From: Vibrio diazotrophicus
GTDB lineage: Bacteria; Pseudomonadota; Gammaproteobacteria; Enterobacterales; Vibrionaceae
Direction: 5' to 3'
DNA length: 64,000 nt
Assembly: GCF_038452265.1 (NCBI RefSeq)
Contig: NZ_CP151842.1
Location: 1,674,001-1,738,000 of the forward strand
Both the position numbers and the translations under genes were made by a program. Below the pieces are notes generated by a model that was given only the letters and a program-made list of their open reading frames with translations, did no database searches and had not been told where the DNA came from. Shown here piece by piece: positions 51,709-59,974 of the stretch; position 1 is the first letter of the stretch, and the number at the start of each line of letters is the position of its first letter.

Positions 51709-52551
51709 ATGAAAAGTAATTCTCTCTCCGATCATTTGATATTGATTCTTGGCGCTCTGTTTATGCTGGTGCCGTTATGGTTGATTTTTGCCAGTTCAAC
51801 CCATGAACCTAACGTGCTGGTAAGCCAAGGCCTGCAATGGGATATCGGCAACAACCTGTCAGCTGTGTATAGCGAAGCGTGGAACAAAAGCCTTGGTTTT
51901 ACTGGTGATGTCACTGCAAAAACCATGATCTTCAACTCCGTCATCATGGGGCTTGGTTTTGCTATCGGTAAAATCATCATTTCAATGATGGCGGCTTATG
52001 CTCTGGTCTATTTCCGCCTGCCTTATGCAAGTGCATGGTTTTGGCTGATATTTGTCACCCTGCTTCTGCCGCTCGAAGTTCGAATCATTCCCTCTTATGA
52101 GGTGGTATCGAGCTTAGGCATGCTCAATAGTTATTCAGGATTAATCCTGCCTCTAATTGCTTCAGCCACGGCGACTTTTTTCTTTCGTCAGTTTTTTAAA
52201 ACCATTCCTGATGAACTGCTGGAGGCGGCGCAATTAGATAACGCAGGCCCAATTCGATTTTTTATCGATATCTTGTTTCCGCTATCGAAAACCATGATGA
52301 CCGCCATCTTCATCATCATGTTTGTTGTGGGTTGGAACCAGTACTTGTGGCCAATCATGATGACCACAGATGAGCAGTACAACACCATAGTTATGGGCAT
52401 CAAACAGATTCTTAATAACATCAATGAAACCAATAGCCCAAGATACGACTATGCCTTTGCTATGGTCATTCTCGCTATGCTGCCACCTGTATTGGTTGTG
52501 GTGATATTCCAACGTTGGTTCGTTAAAGGATTAATTGAAAGTGAAAAATAA
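51709..52551 (+). CDS. ugpE: Glycerol-3-phosphate ABC transporter permease UgpE
   Basis: 280 residues, six helices. LILILGALFMLVPLWLIFAS is the first; the EAA loop is LLEAAQLDNAGPIRFFIDILFPL. It pairs with UgpA. The stop lies about 50 bases before the preferred ugpC start, so the genes are probably in one operon. Confidence 0.92.
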   Translation: MKSNSLSDHLILILGALFMLVPLWLIFASSTHEPNVLVSQGLQWDIGNNLSAVYSEAWNKSLGFTGDVTAKTMIFNSVIMGLGFAIGKIIISMMAAYALVYFRLPYASAWFWLIFVTLLLPLEVRIIPSYEVVSSLGMLNSYSGLILPLIASATATFFFRQFFKTIPDELLEAAQLDNAGPIRFFIDILFPLSKTMMTAIFIIMFVVGWNQYLWPIMMTTDEQYNTIVMGIKQILNNINETNSPRYDYAFAMVILAMLPPVLVVVIFQRWFVKGLIESEK

Positions 52552-52603
52552 TAACTCAATGCATCTCGTACATAGCTCTGCGAGCATTAAGCAGGACAAC
52601 GTA

Positions 52604-53707
52604 ATGTTAGATATCAAACAATTAGTAAAAACATACGAAAATGGCCATCAAGCAGTGAAAGGCGTAGACCTTTCCATTAACGAAGGCGAGTTCTTGGTAC
52701 TCGTGGGGCCATCTGGCTGTGGTAAGTCTTCGATCCTACGTTCAATTGCCGGTTTAGAAAGCATTAGCAGCGGTGAAATACATTTGGCTGGGCGTCGCGT
52801 GGATACAGAAAAACCAGCAAAACGCGATATTGCAATGGTCTTCCAGAACTACGCGCTTTATCCGCACATGAGTGTATACAACAACTTAGCCTATGGTTTG
52901 AAGAATCGCGGCGTTGATAAAAGCACCATAGATGAGAAAATTCAAAAAGTTGCTAAGACACTCAAAATAGAAGAATACCTAGACCGCAAACCAGCCAAAT
53001 TGTCCGGCGGGCAGCGTCAGCGTGTTGCCATGGGACGCGCGATCGTTCGCGATCCTCAACTATTTTTATTTGATGAACCTTTATCGAACCTTGATGCTGC
53101 TCTTCGCGCTCACATGCGACTGGAGATCAAAAAGCTGCAAAGAGAACTGGGTGTAACCAGCGTGTATGTTACCCATGACCAAGTGGAAGCAATGACGCTG
53201 GCCGATCGCATCGTAGTTCTCAAACTGGGTGAAATTGAACAAGTTGGTACCCCTGCCGAGGTGTATCACAAACCAGCGAGTACTTTTGTTGCGAGCTTTA
53301 TTGGTAGCCCAGCAATGAACTTTATGCCCGCTTCCTTAGTTCATGGTCAGTTGCATGTCGCTAGTAAGCAATTCTTCCTGCCTGAATATGAAGGTCTCAG
53401 TATGGAAAATCTCACGCTGGGCGTTCGTCCTGAACACGCGGAGATCACTCATTCAAATTCAAGTAGTGATGCAATTACACTGACGCTATCCATTCATGTC
53501 GTAGAGCCACTCGGACCAAACCAACTGGTTCATGGCAGCTTAAACAGCATAGACAGCGACGACAATTTTATTGCCGTGACGCCTGAAATGAATCTGGATA
53601 ACAACGCTCCGCTGAGTATTTCGGTCTCTCGCACCAATCTTCATCTGTTTGATGAGCAAGGCAAACGTCTCTGCCCTGTCTCTCTTGCTAAACGAGCTAT
53701 TGCGTAA
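52604..53707 (+). CDS. ugpC: Glycerol-3-phosphate ABC transporter ATP-binding protein UgpC
   Basis: 367 residues from the ATG at 52604 with AGGA upstream (MLDIKQLVKTYENG, the usual start of the family); in-frame TTG 52535 and ATG 52559 would add up to 23 residues. Walker A GPSGCGKSS, signature LSGGQRQRVAMGRAIV, Walker B LFLFDEPLSNLD and VTHDQVEAMTLADR. The C-terminal regulatory domain (LGVRPEHAEI) is present. It energises UgpBAE. Confidence 0.92.
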   Translation: MLDIKQLVKTYENGHQAVKGVDLSINEGEFLVLVGPSGCGKSSILRSIAGLESISSGEIHLAGRRVDTEKPAKRDIAMVFQNYALYPHMSVYNNLAYGLKNRGVDKSTIDEKIQKVAKTLKIEEYLDRKPAKLSGGQRQRVAMGRAIVRDPQLFLFDEPLSNLDAALRAHMRLEIKKLQRELGVTSVYVTHDQVEAMTLADRIVVLKLGEIEQVGTPAEVYHKPASTFVASFIGSPAMNFMPASLVHGQLHVASKQFFLPEYEGLSMENLTLGVRPEHAEITHSNSSSDAITLTLSIHVVEPLGPNQLVHGSLNSIDSDDNFIAVTPEMNLDNNAPLSISVSRTNLHLFDEQGKRLCPVSLAKRAIA

Positions 53708-53715
53708 GGATTGAT

Positions 53716-54474
53716 GTGAGTTTATCTACCAGACAAAAACAGATTTTGGAGTACCTGCAACACGCTCACGGCGTGTTGTCCAGCGACCTATTGTCACAGC
53801 GCTTTGATGTGTCCGTTCAGACGATTCGTAAAGATATGAATGACTTGAGCGACAAAGGTATGGTTCGACGAGTTCACGGTGGCATTTCGCTACCCAGTCC
53901 AAATGACAATCTGTCATTCACCAATCGCGAGTTGATCAACCTCTCTGCTAAGCAAAAAATTGCACAACGAGTAGTAAAAGAGCTGCCCGAAGGCACCAGT
54001 ATTTTTCTCGGTATTGGAACGACGCCCAAATACGTTGCACAGGCTCTGCTTGATCATCCGGGGCTAACGGTCGTAACCAACAACATCAATGCGGCGTTAA
54101 CCTTAAGCCGCAATCCAAATATTGCTGTCTATCTCGCCGGCGGCGCTGTTCGCCCTTCCGATGAAGATACCGTGGGTGAAACCACTACCCGCTTTTACCG
54201 ACAATTCAATATTAAAATTGGAATTTTCGGTGTCGGAGGCTTCAACGATAAAGGACAATTACTGGATTTTACGCCAGAAGAGTCAGGGCTTACGCGTGCA
54301 ATTATCGAACAAAGTCAGCAATGTTGGTTAGTTGCAGACAAAACGAAATTTGGGCGCTATGCTCCCGTTGTTAGTGGTGAACTATCAGAAATGAAGCGAC
54401 TGTTTGCCGATGAAGCCACCAATGAATTTATGACGTTATGCCACTCTCACCAAGTCGAACTGGTGGTTGCGTAG
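53716..54474 (+). CDS. DeoR family transcriptional regulator (GlpR-like)
   Basis: 252 residues from GTG 53716, with AAGGA five bases before it. N-terminal DeoR helix-turn-helix: RQKQILEYLQHAHGVLSSDL, then RFDVSVQTIRKDMNDLSDKG. The C-terminal sugar-phosphate-sensing domain has FLGIGTTPKYVAQAL, VVTNNINAAL and GVGGFNDKG. Embedded between ugpC and ugpQ, so it probably represses this operon and responds to glycerol-3-phosphate; that ligand is inferred. Confidence 0.88.
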   Translation: MSLSTRQKQILEYLQHAHGVLSSDLLSQRFDVSVQTIRKDMNDLSDKGMVRRVHGGISLPSPNDNLSFTNRELINLSAKQKIAQRVVKELPEGTSIFLGIGTTPKYVAQALLDHPGLTVVTNNINAALTLSRNPNIAVYLAGGAVRPSDEDTVGETTTRFYRQFNIKIGIFGVGGFNDKGQLLDFTPEESGLTRAIIEQSQQCWLVADKTKFGRYAPVVSGELSEMKRLFADEATNEFMTLCHSHQVELVVA

Positions 54475-54510
54475 AACTGTTCAGCTCTCGTTTTCAATAA
54501 AGGAATTTGT

Positions 54511-55218
54511 ATGTCTCTGATCGTTGTCGGTCACAGAGGTGTTGCAGGCACCTATCCGGAAAATACTCGTGTGAGTGTTCAAGCGGCTATCGATATGGGT
54601 TTATCCTGGGTCGAAGTTGATATTCAACCCACCAAGGACAACATACTCATCGTTTGTCATGACCACACCATTAATCGTTGCAGTAATGGCAAAGGTCGTG
54701 TGGATGCATATACCCTTGCAGAGCTCAAGAGTTTCGATTTTGGCGCGTGGTTCTCTGAGCAATTTGCAGGTGAAAGCATAATGACGCTGGATGAGTTGCT
54801 TGAACTGGCGCAGCAGCATCAGTTAGGTTTGAACCTTGAAGTCAAAGTAGATAAACACGATGTCACCAGTGTGGTTTCTCAACTCAAACAGCAATTGGAT
54901 CAGCACCCTATCGCTAAAGAGCAGATTGTGTTGTCGAGCTTTAGCCACGATATCATCCGAGAACTACACCAGCACTGCTCTGGCTATAAATTGGGTGTAT
55001 TGAGTGAGCGTTTATCGACAAAAGACAAAGCGCTGCTTGATGAAGTGAGTGCCTTTAGCTGTAACCTGAACTACAAGTGGATCACTGAAAAACACATTCA
55101 GTATTTGAAACAACGCCAATACCAAATTTGGTGCTATACGGTCAATGAAGCAGAACGTTTCCCACATCTCGACAAAGTCGATGCTATATTCTCTGACTGG
55201 CCAAGTCGCTTCATTTAA
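54511..55218 (+). CDS. ugpQ: Glycerophosphodiester phosphodiesterase UgpQ
   Basis: Cleaves glycerophosphodiesters to glycerol-3-phosphate and an alcohol. 235 residues with no signal peptide, so cytoplasmic as for UgpQ. GHRGVAGTYPENT carries the first catalytic His and metal Glu; VEVDIQPTKDNILIVCHDHTINR carries the second His. Later NLEVKV and VLSSFSHDIIREL match the barrel. Last gene of the ugp operon, followed by a terminator. Confidence 0.94.
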   Translation: MSLIVVGHRGVAGTYPENTRVSVQAAIDMGLSWVEVDIQPTKDNILIVCHDHTINRCSNGKGRVDAYTLAELKSFDFGAWFSEQFAGESIMTLDELLELAQQHQLGLNLEVKVDKHDVTSVVSQLKQQLDQHPIAKEQIVLSSFSHDIIRELHQHCSGYKLGVLSERLSTKDKALLDEVSAFSCNLNYKWITEKHIQYLKQRQYQIWCYTVNEAERFPHLDKVDAIFSDWPSRFI

Positions 55219-55250
55219 CTGAAATCGTTAACTGATTATTAGCTTGCAAA

Positions 55251-55276
55251 AACGCCCGCGATTGCGGGCGTTCTAT
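55251..55276 (+). terminator. Terminator of the ugp operon
   Basis: A 9-bp G+C-rich stem (AACGCCCGC, 55251-55259; GCGGGCGTT, 55264-55272) with a GATT loop. The upstream A run lets it also serve the convergent yhcH-like gene. Confidence 0.85.
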
Positions 55277-55297
55277 TAATTTAAACTTGCTGAATAA

Positions 55298-55768
55298 TTA
55301 CGAGAACAGAGACTTATCTACTTTGATGATCGCTTTACGCACTGGCATCGGTTTGTTATCCGTTGCTACCAACGGACGATGAGGCTGACCTGGGTAGAAA
55401 ACAATAAACTCACCAGCAGTAAGTGATGCAAAGTGTTCTTCCTCTAATTGCTCACTGAATGCGAGATCTTTTTCAGCAAGGAAATCTTCATCCAAACCTT
55501 TAAATGGCGTTAGGCTGTAGCCAAACGACTCTTTACCTTCAAGCAGAATTTGCACGTCTAAATAACGGCTATGGCATTCAGATTTTCGTTGTTCTAAAAG
55601 CTGAGTGTGGTCATCCACCAGCATGAAGAATACATTCGAGCCATCAATTTCGTGACGACCATTTTCAATCGGAGTTTCTAAACGATCTAATACTGATGTA
55701 ATAATTTTTTTAAGTTCTGGCGCTAGAAAGCCAGCAAACTCAAGGTGTGACGTTTTACCTACAAACAC
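55298..55768 (-). CDS. YhcH/YjgK/YiaL family protein
   Basis: 156 residues. A cupin-like family of sugar-metabolism proteins, some linked to sialic acid use and annotated as the beta subunit of beta-galactosidase. Typical pieces are SRYLDVQILLEGKESFGYSL, FIVFYPGQPHRPLVA and KAIIKVDKSLF. The His and Glu residues in LDVQ and GQPHRP regions form the likely metal site. The substrate cannot be told from the sequence or context. Confidence 0.88.
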   Translation of the reverse strand: MFVGKTSHLEFAGFLAPELKKIITSVLDRLETPIENGRHEIDGSNVFFMLVDDHTQLLEQRKSECHSRYLDVQILLEGKESFGYSLTPFKGLDEDFLAEKDLAFSEQLEEEHFASLTAGEFIVFYPGQPHRPLVATDNKPMPVRKAIIKVDKSLFS

Positions 55769-55952
55769 GACAATGATCCTATATAAGTGTTACAACTGCA
55801 CGCAGTTTACCGCTATTCATCAAGATAAAACGTGATAATTGAAACAATGTTTTAATTTAAATTGAATACCAAAGATTATTTGCCGCTATTCTGATGTAGG
55901 TCAATCACAAGGTCAATCACAAGGCATTACACGATATAACTTAGGGGCAAAC

Positions 55953-55984
55953 GCAAAAACGCCAATCAACAAATGATTGGCGTT
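55953..55984 (-). terminator. Terminator of dps
   Basis: An 11-bp perfect stem (AACGCCAATCA, 55958-55968; TGATTGGCGTT, 55974-55984) with a five-base loop; the minus strand continues into a T run. Confidence 0.88.
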
Positions 55985-56013
55985 CAAAAGATTATCGGCA
56001 GAGCAAACAAGTA

Positions 56014-56484
56014 TTAATCAAGCCATGCACTTAACATCCAGATCAGCTTTTCTTGCTCGCGGATATAGTCACTCATTAATGCAGCAGTACCTTCATCACC
56101 CACTTCTGACGCGTAACTCAATACCTTGCGTTGCTGTCCAATCAGTAGGCTGAAACCTTCCACTAGCCCTTTCATGGTGCTATCGCCATCAGTAGCATTG
56201 GTGTGTTCGCTAATTTTTGAACGCTCTAGATACTGACTAAAGCTATGTAGTGGCTGAACTTCAAGAGTCAGGATACGTTCTGCGATTTCATCAATTTTCA
56301 GTTGTAGATAAGTATAGATTTCTTCAAATTTTGCATGTAATTCAAAGAACTTTTTACCTTTAATATTCCAGTGATAACCACGAGTGTTCATGTAAAACAC
56401 CTGATAGTTAGCCAATAAATTATTCAATGCTTCCGCGAGTTCTAGGCTCTGTTCTTTATCGAGACCAATAAGATTCTTTTTCAT
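56014..56484 (-). CDS. dps: Dps-family DNA-binding ferritin-like protein
   Basis: 156 residues. Forms a 12-subunit shell that oxidises iron with peroxide and protects DNA. The ferroxidase residues are present: YHWNIKGKKFFELHAKFEEI supplies His, His and Glu, and LKIDEIAERIL supplies the Asp and Glu of the facing subunit. The N-terminus (MKKNLIGLDKEQSLE) has few lysines, so strong DNA binding is not certain. Upstream lies a perfect dyad with an ATAG-N7-CTAT core, as expected of an OxyR target. Confidence 0.92.
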   Translation of the reverse strand: MKKNLIGLDKEQSLELAEALNNLLANYQVFYMNTRGYHWNIKGKKFFELHAKFEEIYTYLQLKIDEIAERILTLEVQPLHSFSQYLERSKISEHTNATDGDSTMKGLVEGFSLLIGQQRKVLSYASEVGDEGTAALMSDYIREQEKLIWMLSAWLD

Positions 56485-56572
56485 AACATCACCTCTTATG
56501 TTGATATTCTTTGCTTCGTTGAGAGAATAATAAGCGTTGGTGATGTTAAATAGAAATCGTATGAATCCATTA

Positions 56573-56597
56573 ATTCAATAGGAATATCCTATTGAAT
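56573..56597. promoter_or_regulatory. Perfect 11-bp dyad upstream of dps
   Basis: Arms ATTCAATAGGA and TCCTATTGAAT with a three-base centre, about 90 bp before the dps start. The inner ATAG-N7-CTAT matches one OxyR tetrad pair. The stem could alternatively act as a terminator for the short ORF just upstream. Confidence 0.55.
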
Positions 56598-56634
56598 GAG
56601 GCTCTCATTTTCTCACCCGCTATCGATAACAACA

Positions 56635-56691
56635 TTACTTTTCGAACATTTCTTGATTTAACTCAGGGTTAAGCGAAGCGTCGAGAGGCAT
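56635..56691 (-). CDS. Possible 18-codon ORF with strong ribosome-binding site
   Basis: The minus strand encodes MPLDASLNPELNQEMFEK, with AGGAG exactly seven bases before the ATG. It lies between divergent dps and pepT-like genes, upstream of dps in the same orientation, with the dyad at 56573-56597 after its stop. It could be a leader peptide, a microprotein or a gene remnant. Length alone gives little proof. Confidence 0.3.
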   Translation of the reverse strand: MPLDASLNPELNQEMFEK

Positions 56692-56724
56692 GGTACATCT
56701 CCTGTTTTCCTTAGAGATTTTGTT

Positions 56725-57831
56725 ATGCCTGTTATTAACGATCAGCGTCTTATTGAACACTTTCTAGAAATTATCCAAATCGACAGTGAGTCAGGCAAAG
56801 AGAAGGCATTTGCCGATGTTCTTTCAGCTCAGCTTGAAGACCTTGGATTCGAAGTGCACAAACTTCCTGTTCCTGAAAGTGTTTCAAACGGCTACAACAT
56901 CTATGCTCGTCTAGAAGGTTCGCTTGCTGGCAGCACAGTTTTCTCATGCCATATGGATACGGTAAGTCCGGGAAATGGAATTCAACCTGTCATTGAAGAT
57001 GGCATTATCCGCTCTGCGGGTAACACTATTTTGGGTGGTGACGATAAATCTGGTATCGCTGCAATTCTTGAAGCGGTTAAAACTCTGAAAGAAGAAAATA
57101 CCGCGCATCAAACTATTGAAATCGCTTTTACCGTTCACGAAGAAGGCGGCTTAATGGGTTCTAAACACTTTGATATGAACTACATTCAGTCGGACAAAGC
57201 GATTGTTCTTGATACTGGTGGCCCAATTGGCACCATTATTACAGCGGCACCCGGTCAACAAAAACTAAAAGTAACTGTTCACGGTAAACCTGCACACGCA
57301 GGACTAGCGCCAGAAGAAGGTATCAGTGCGATTTCAGTAGCAGCGGATGCCATTACCAAAATGAACTTATTGCGTATTGATGAAGAAACCACAGCTAACA
57401 TCGGTATGGTAAACGGCGGTTTGGCGACAAACATCGTAATGCCTGAACTCACCATCGTTGCTGAAGCGCGTTCTCTCAACAATGAAAAACTGGCCGCTCA
57501 GGTAAAACATATGGTTGATACCTTTGAGGCTGTTGCTGAAAAGCACGGTGCAACGGTAGAGATCGATTCTCAGCGCTCTTACAACGCCTTTGTTATGGAT
57601 GATAGTCACCCACACATCGTGGCTATCAAGCAAGTGTTCGAATCTATGGATATTGAACCTAGAACCAAGAGTACGGGCGGCGGTAGTGACGCGAATAACT
57701 TCAATGAAAAAGGTTTAACTACGGTTAACCTGTCAACGGGCATGTCAAAAGTGCACACTACCGAAGAGTTCATCGCAGTTGCGGATCTCATCAAGATCAG
57801 TGAATTCATCAAAACCTATCTGACGCGTTAA
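56725..57831 (+). CDS. PepT-like M20 family metallopeptidase
   Basis: 368 residues. Zinc-dependent aminopeptidase type acting on small peptides. Metal ligands are in SCHMDTVSPG (His, then Asp), GGDDKSG (bridging Asp), FTVHEEGGLMGS (catalytic Glu and ligand Glu), VLDTGGPIG (Asp) and MSKVHTTEE (His). The dimerisation domain is inserted at VTVHGKPAHAGLAPEEGISA. Shorter than E. coli PepT (about 408) and closest to the PepT-like group, so tripeptidase activity is probable but not proven. Confidence 0.9.
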   Translation: MPVINDQRLIEHFLEIIQIDSESGKEKAFADVLSAQLEDLGFEVHKLPVPESVSNGYNIYARLEGSLAGSTVFSCHMDTVSPGNGIQPVIEDGIIRSAGNTILGGDDKSGIAAILEAVKTLKEENTAHQTIEIAFTVHEEGGLMGSKHFDMNYIQSDKAIVLDTGGPIGTIITAAPGQQKLKVTVHGKPAHAGLAPEEGISAISVAADAITKMNLLRIDEETTANIGMVNGGLATNIVMPELTIVAEARSLNNEKLAAQVKHMVDTFEAVAEKHGATVEIDSQRSYNAFVMDDSHPHIVAIKQVFESMDIEPRTKSTGGGSDANNFNEKGLTTVNLSTGMSKVHTTEEFIAVADLIKISEFIKTYLTR

Positions 57832-57855
57832 TACTAATTGCCGATGATAAGCAAG

Positions 57856-57880
57856 AGCCCAGTTTAACTGGGCTTTTTAG
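57856..57880 (+). terminator. Terminator of the pepT-like gene, overlapping the opposite gene's stop
   Basis: Stem AGCCCAGTT / AACTGGGCT (57856-57864, 57866-57874) followed by TTTTT. The right half lies over the last codons and stop of the convergent Nudix/PAP2 gene. Confidence 0.8.
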
Positions 57881-59339
57881 TCCCTGTCGTAGTCGATGAG
57901 GTAAGTTTAATCATCGCAACAAATACGATAATCATGGTCGGATATCGCGAAATTTCGACCACCAGAGACAGAATGCCACTCGAAGAGACCTGAGCTGCGA
58001 GGTAAGAGATCACCATATACACAGCGGCCAATATCAGCGTAAACAGTAAACCTTGAAACAAAGTCAGATGCTCTCTTTGATTCTTCAAGGTAGTGGTAAT
58101 AAGTGCCATTACGATCAATACCACCAACCAAGCGGAGAAAACAGGAAGCTGCCAGTAGTAAGCAAAAATTGCAGCAACCAAACTGATCCCCCACCAAACG
58201 CGGCGCGAGCCCATAATGGTGCGCGCTTTCTCGGTTCTCTTGATGTCAAAGCGAATGATATTCCAAGTAATTAACAAACCCAGAAACACACCTACAGCCA
58301 TGTCCGTTAGAAATGCACTTCCTGAATAGAACTTTGACAGAATCAACCAAACGGCGGAAAGCCAGTAAGCCGCACCAAACCAATGACCACCTAGCCTCTC
58401 CTTTTCCGTCATCAGCAAAATACCAATACTGCTCCACACCGCAACGGGTAAGCTTGGAAAACCGTTTCCGTAACTTGATACAAGCTGGAGTGATGGTAGG
58501 TAAACATGTGGTCGAGGAAGCGTAAAGCCTTGCTGAGCAAACAGACACATCAAGGAAGTAATGCTGATAGCGAAACTTACCTTGTAACAAACCGATTTGC
58601 CGCAACGCCAATAGAGCAACGGAAACAGAATAATACCGCAAATAGGTGAGGCGAATAGATTTCCGCTAAACAGCAGGTTATGGATAAAGTTACCCCATTG
58701 TTGCGGCAATTTACTCACCCATAGCTGAAACGCTTGAATCCATTTCAATTCGGTTTGATGGAAACTTGGTGCAGCCTGAATCAGATCGGCAACAATTCTG
58801 ATTGGCTGATCGGTAGCCCGTTGAAACATCTCTATGGTTGAATCCCACTCTTTGGGATACCGATATTGCTCTGAATTTACGTAGGACGGATCTATCAGCA
58901 TTGCACTCGACACTTCAACACCATAATCCGGAGCAAACCAGACTGGCAACTCATACCCTCCCATCGGGTTATGGTGTTGATAAGCAATGATTTCGGATGA
59001 GCTGACGCAATTAAAGAAAATGGCCTTATCGGTATGGCCTAGCTCTTCCCCAACCGTAACAACAATGCCTGTTTCTTCCCAAGTTTCTCTTTGGGCAGCG
59101 AGTTGTGGTAGCTCACCGGGTTTAATGGTGCCACCGGGAATCGACAGTTGTTTGGTGATGATTTCTTTGACCAGAACAATCTTGTCGTCCGCCTTAATCA
59201 GACACAAAGCGCCTTTATACGGATTGGCCATATTTGACGCGGCAGTATTTCCCTGCTCTTGAGCGTAAGCAGGTAATAGGTATAAAAGCCAAAAAGCGGC
59301 AATAACTTCTAGCAACCGACGTTGAAACACTAAACTCAC
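57864..59339 (-). CDS. Exported Nudix hydrolase fused to a degenerate PAP2 membrane domain
   Basis: 491 residues. Signal-like N-terminus (VIAAFWLLYLLPAYAQEQG) suggests the Nudix part is periplasmic. The Nudix box is complete from G70 (GTIKPGE, then RETWEETGI), so pyrophosphate hydrolysis of a nucleotide-type substrate is possible. From about residue 220 it is a multi-helix membrane domain of the PAP2 type: LPRPHVYLP keeps the first motif, but the second reads FPSLPVA instead of PSGH and the third SKFYSGSAFLTD lacks its His (Ala342). The lipid phosphatase is therefore probably inactive. Known in vibrios as a bifunctional Nudix/PAP2 protein. Confidence 0.85.
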   Translation of the reverse strand: MSLVFQRRLLEVIAAFWLLYLLPAYAQEQGNTAASNMANPYKGALCLIKADDKIVLVKEIITKQLSIPGGTIKPGELPQLAAQRETWEETGIVVTVGEELGHTDKAIFFNCVSSSEIIAYQHHNPMGGYELPVWFAPDYGVEVSSAMLIDPSYVNSEQYRYPKEWDSTIEMFQRATDQPIRIVADLIQAAPSFHQTELKWIQAFQLWVSKLPQQWGNFIHNLLFSGNLFASPICGIILFPLLYWRCGKSVCYKVSFAISITSLMCLFAQQGFTLPRPHVYLPSLQLVSSYGNGFPSLPVAVWSSIGILLMTEKERLGGHWFGAAYWLSAVWLILSKFYSGSAFLTDMAVGVFLGLLITWNIIRFDIKRTEKARTIMGSRRVWWGISLVAAIFAYYWQLPVFSAWLVVLIVMALITTTLKNQREHLTLFQGLLFTLILAAVYMVISYLAAQVSSSGILSLVVEISRYPTMIIVFVAMIKLTSSTTTGTKKPS

Positions 59340-59361
59340 TCTACGTTATTTATTCGTTATA

Positions 59362-59844
59362 TTAGCGGTGCTTAACCGATTTTCTCAGCCATGCGATATG
59401 AGGCTCAAACCCCGAATCCTCATAGAATCGATGAGCATTTTGATTAAATGCCCAAACCTCTACGAATACTTGTTCAACACCATAATCTATCAAGGTTGTT
59501 TCAAGCTTCTTATAGAGCAAGGTTGCGACACCCTGCTTGCGAAATTCCGGTAAAACATACAGTTCGTCGATACTGCCCATTGGCACTGGTTTGCTAACTG
59601 TAGAAATTAGTTCGCAAAAATGGCCGGTGATAAACCCGATGATCGAATCATTCTGCTTGGCGACATAAACCAGACATTCCGGTGAATCGAGATAGCGAGC
59701 AATGCTTTTTTCCTGTTCGATGTCTTCAGCAGTTTTAAAATGCTCAGGACAAGCGGAATGGTGTTCATGATGCAACTCATACATCAAATCATTGAGCACT
59801 TCTAAATCATCTGCGCGAGCAGCAACAATCGAAAGGTTGGACAT
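59362..59844 (-). CDS. GNAT family N-acetyltransferase
   Basis: 160 residues. Acetyl-CoA site IDELYVLPEFRKQGVATLLYKKLE (R/K-x-G-x-A pattern) and the end AFNQNAHRFYEDSGFEPHIAW are typical. The N-terminal part LMYELHHEHHSACPEHF is rich in His and may hold the acceptor. Substrate unknown. It follows the Nudix/PAP2 gene's start by 22 bases in the same orientation, so it may be co-transcribed with it. Confidence 0.86.
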   Translation of the reverse strand: MSNLSIVAARADDLEVLNDLMYELHHEHHSACPEHFKTAEDIEQEKSIARYLDSPECLVYVAKQNDSIIGFITGHFCELISTVSKPVPMGSIDELYVLPEFRKQGVATLLYKKLETTLIDYGVEQVFVEVWAFNQNAHRFYEDSGFEPHIAWLRKSVKHR

Positions 59845-59939
59845 GTTTGTATGCCGTTAAAAAATAAGCTTATTCGGATTTTATAAGATAACGTTCAAAA
59901 GAGCACTTCTAACTGCGGTTATTTGAAACTAAAAAAGAA

Positions 59940-59961
59940 AAACGTCCAACTAAGGACGTTT
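59940..59961 (-). terminator. Terminator of the marR-emrAB operon
   Basis: An 8-bp stem (AAACGTCC, 59940-59947; GGACGTTT, 59954-59961). The minus strand continues into a long T-rich run. Confidence 0.8.
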
Positions 59962-59974
59962 CTGTTACTAGACG

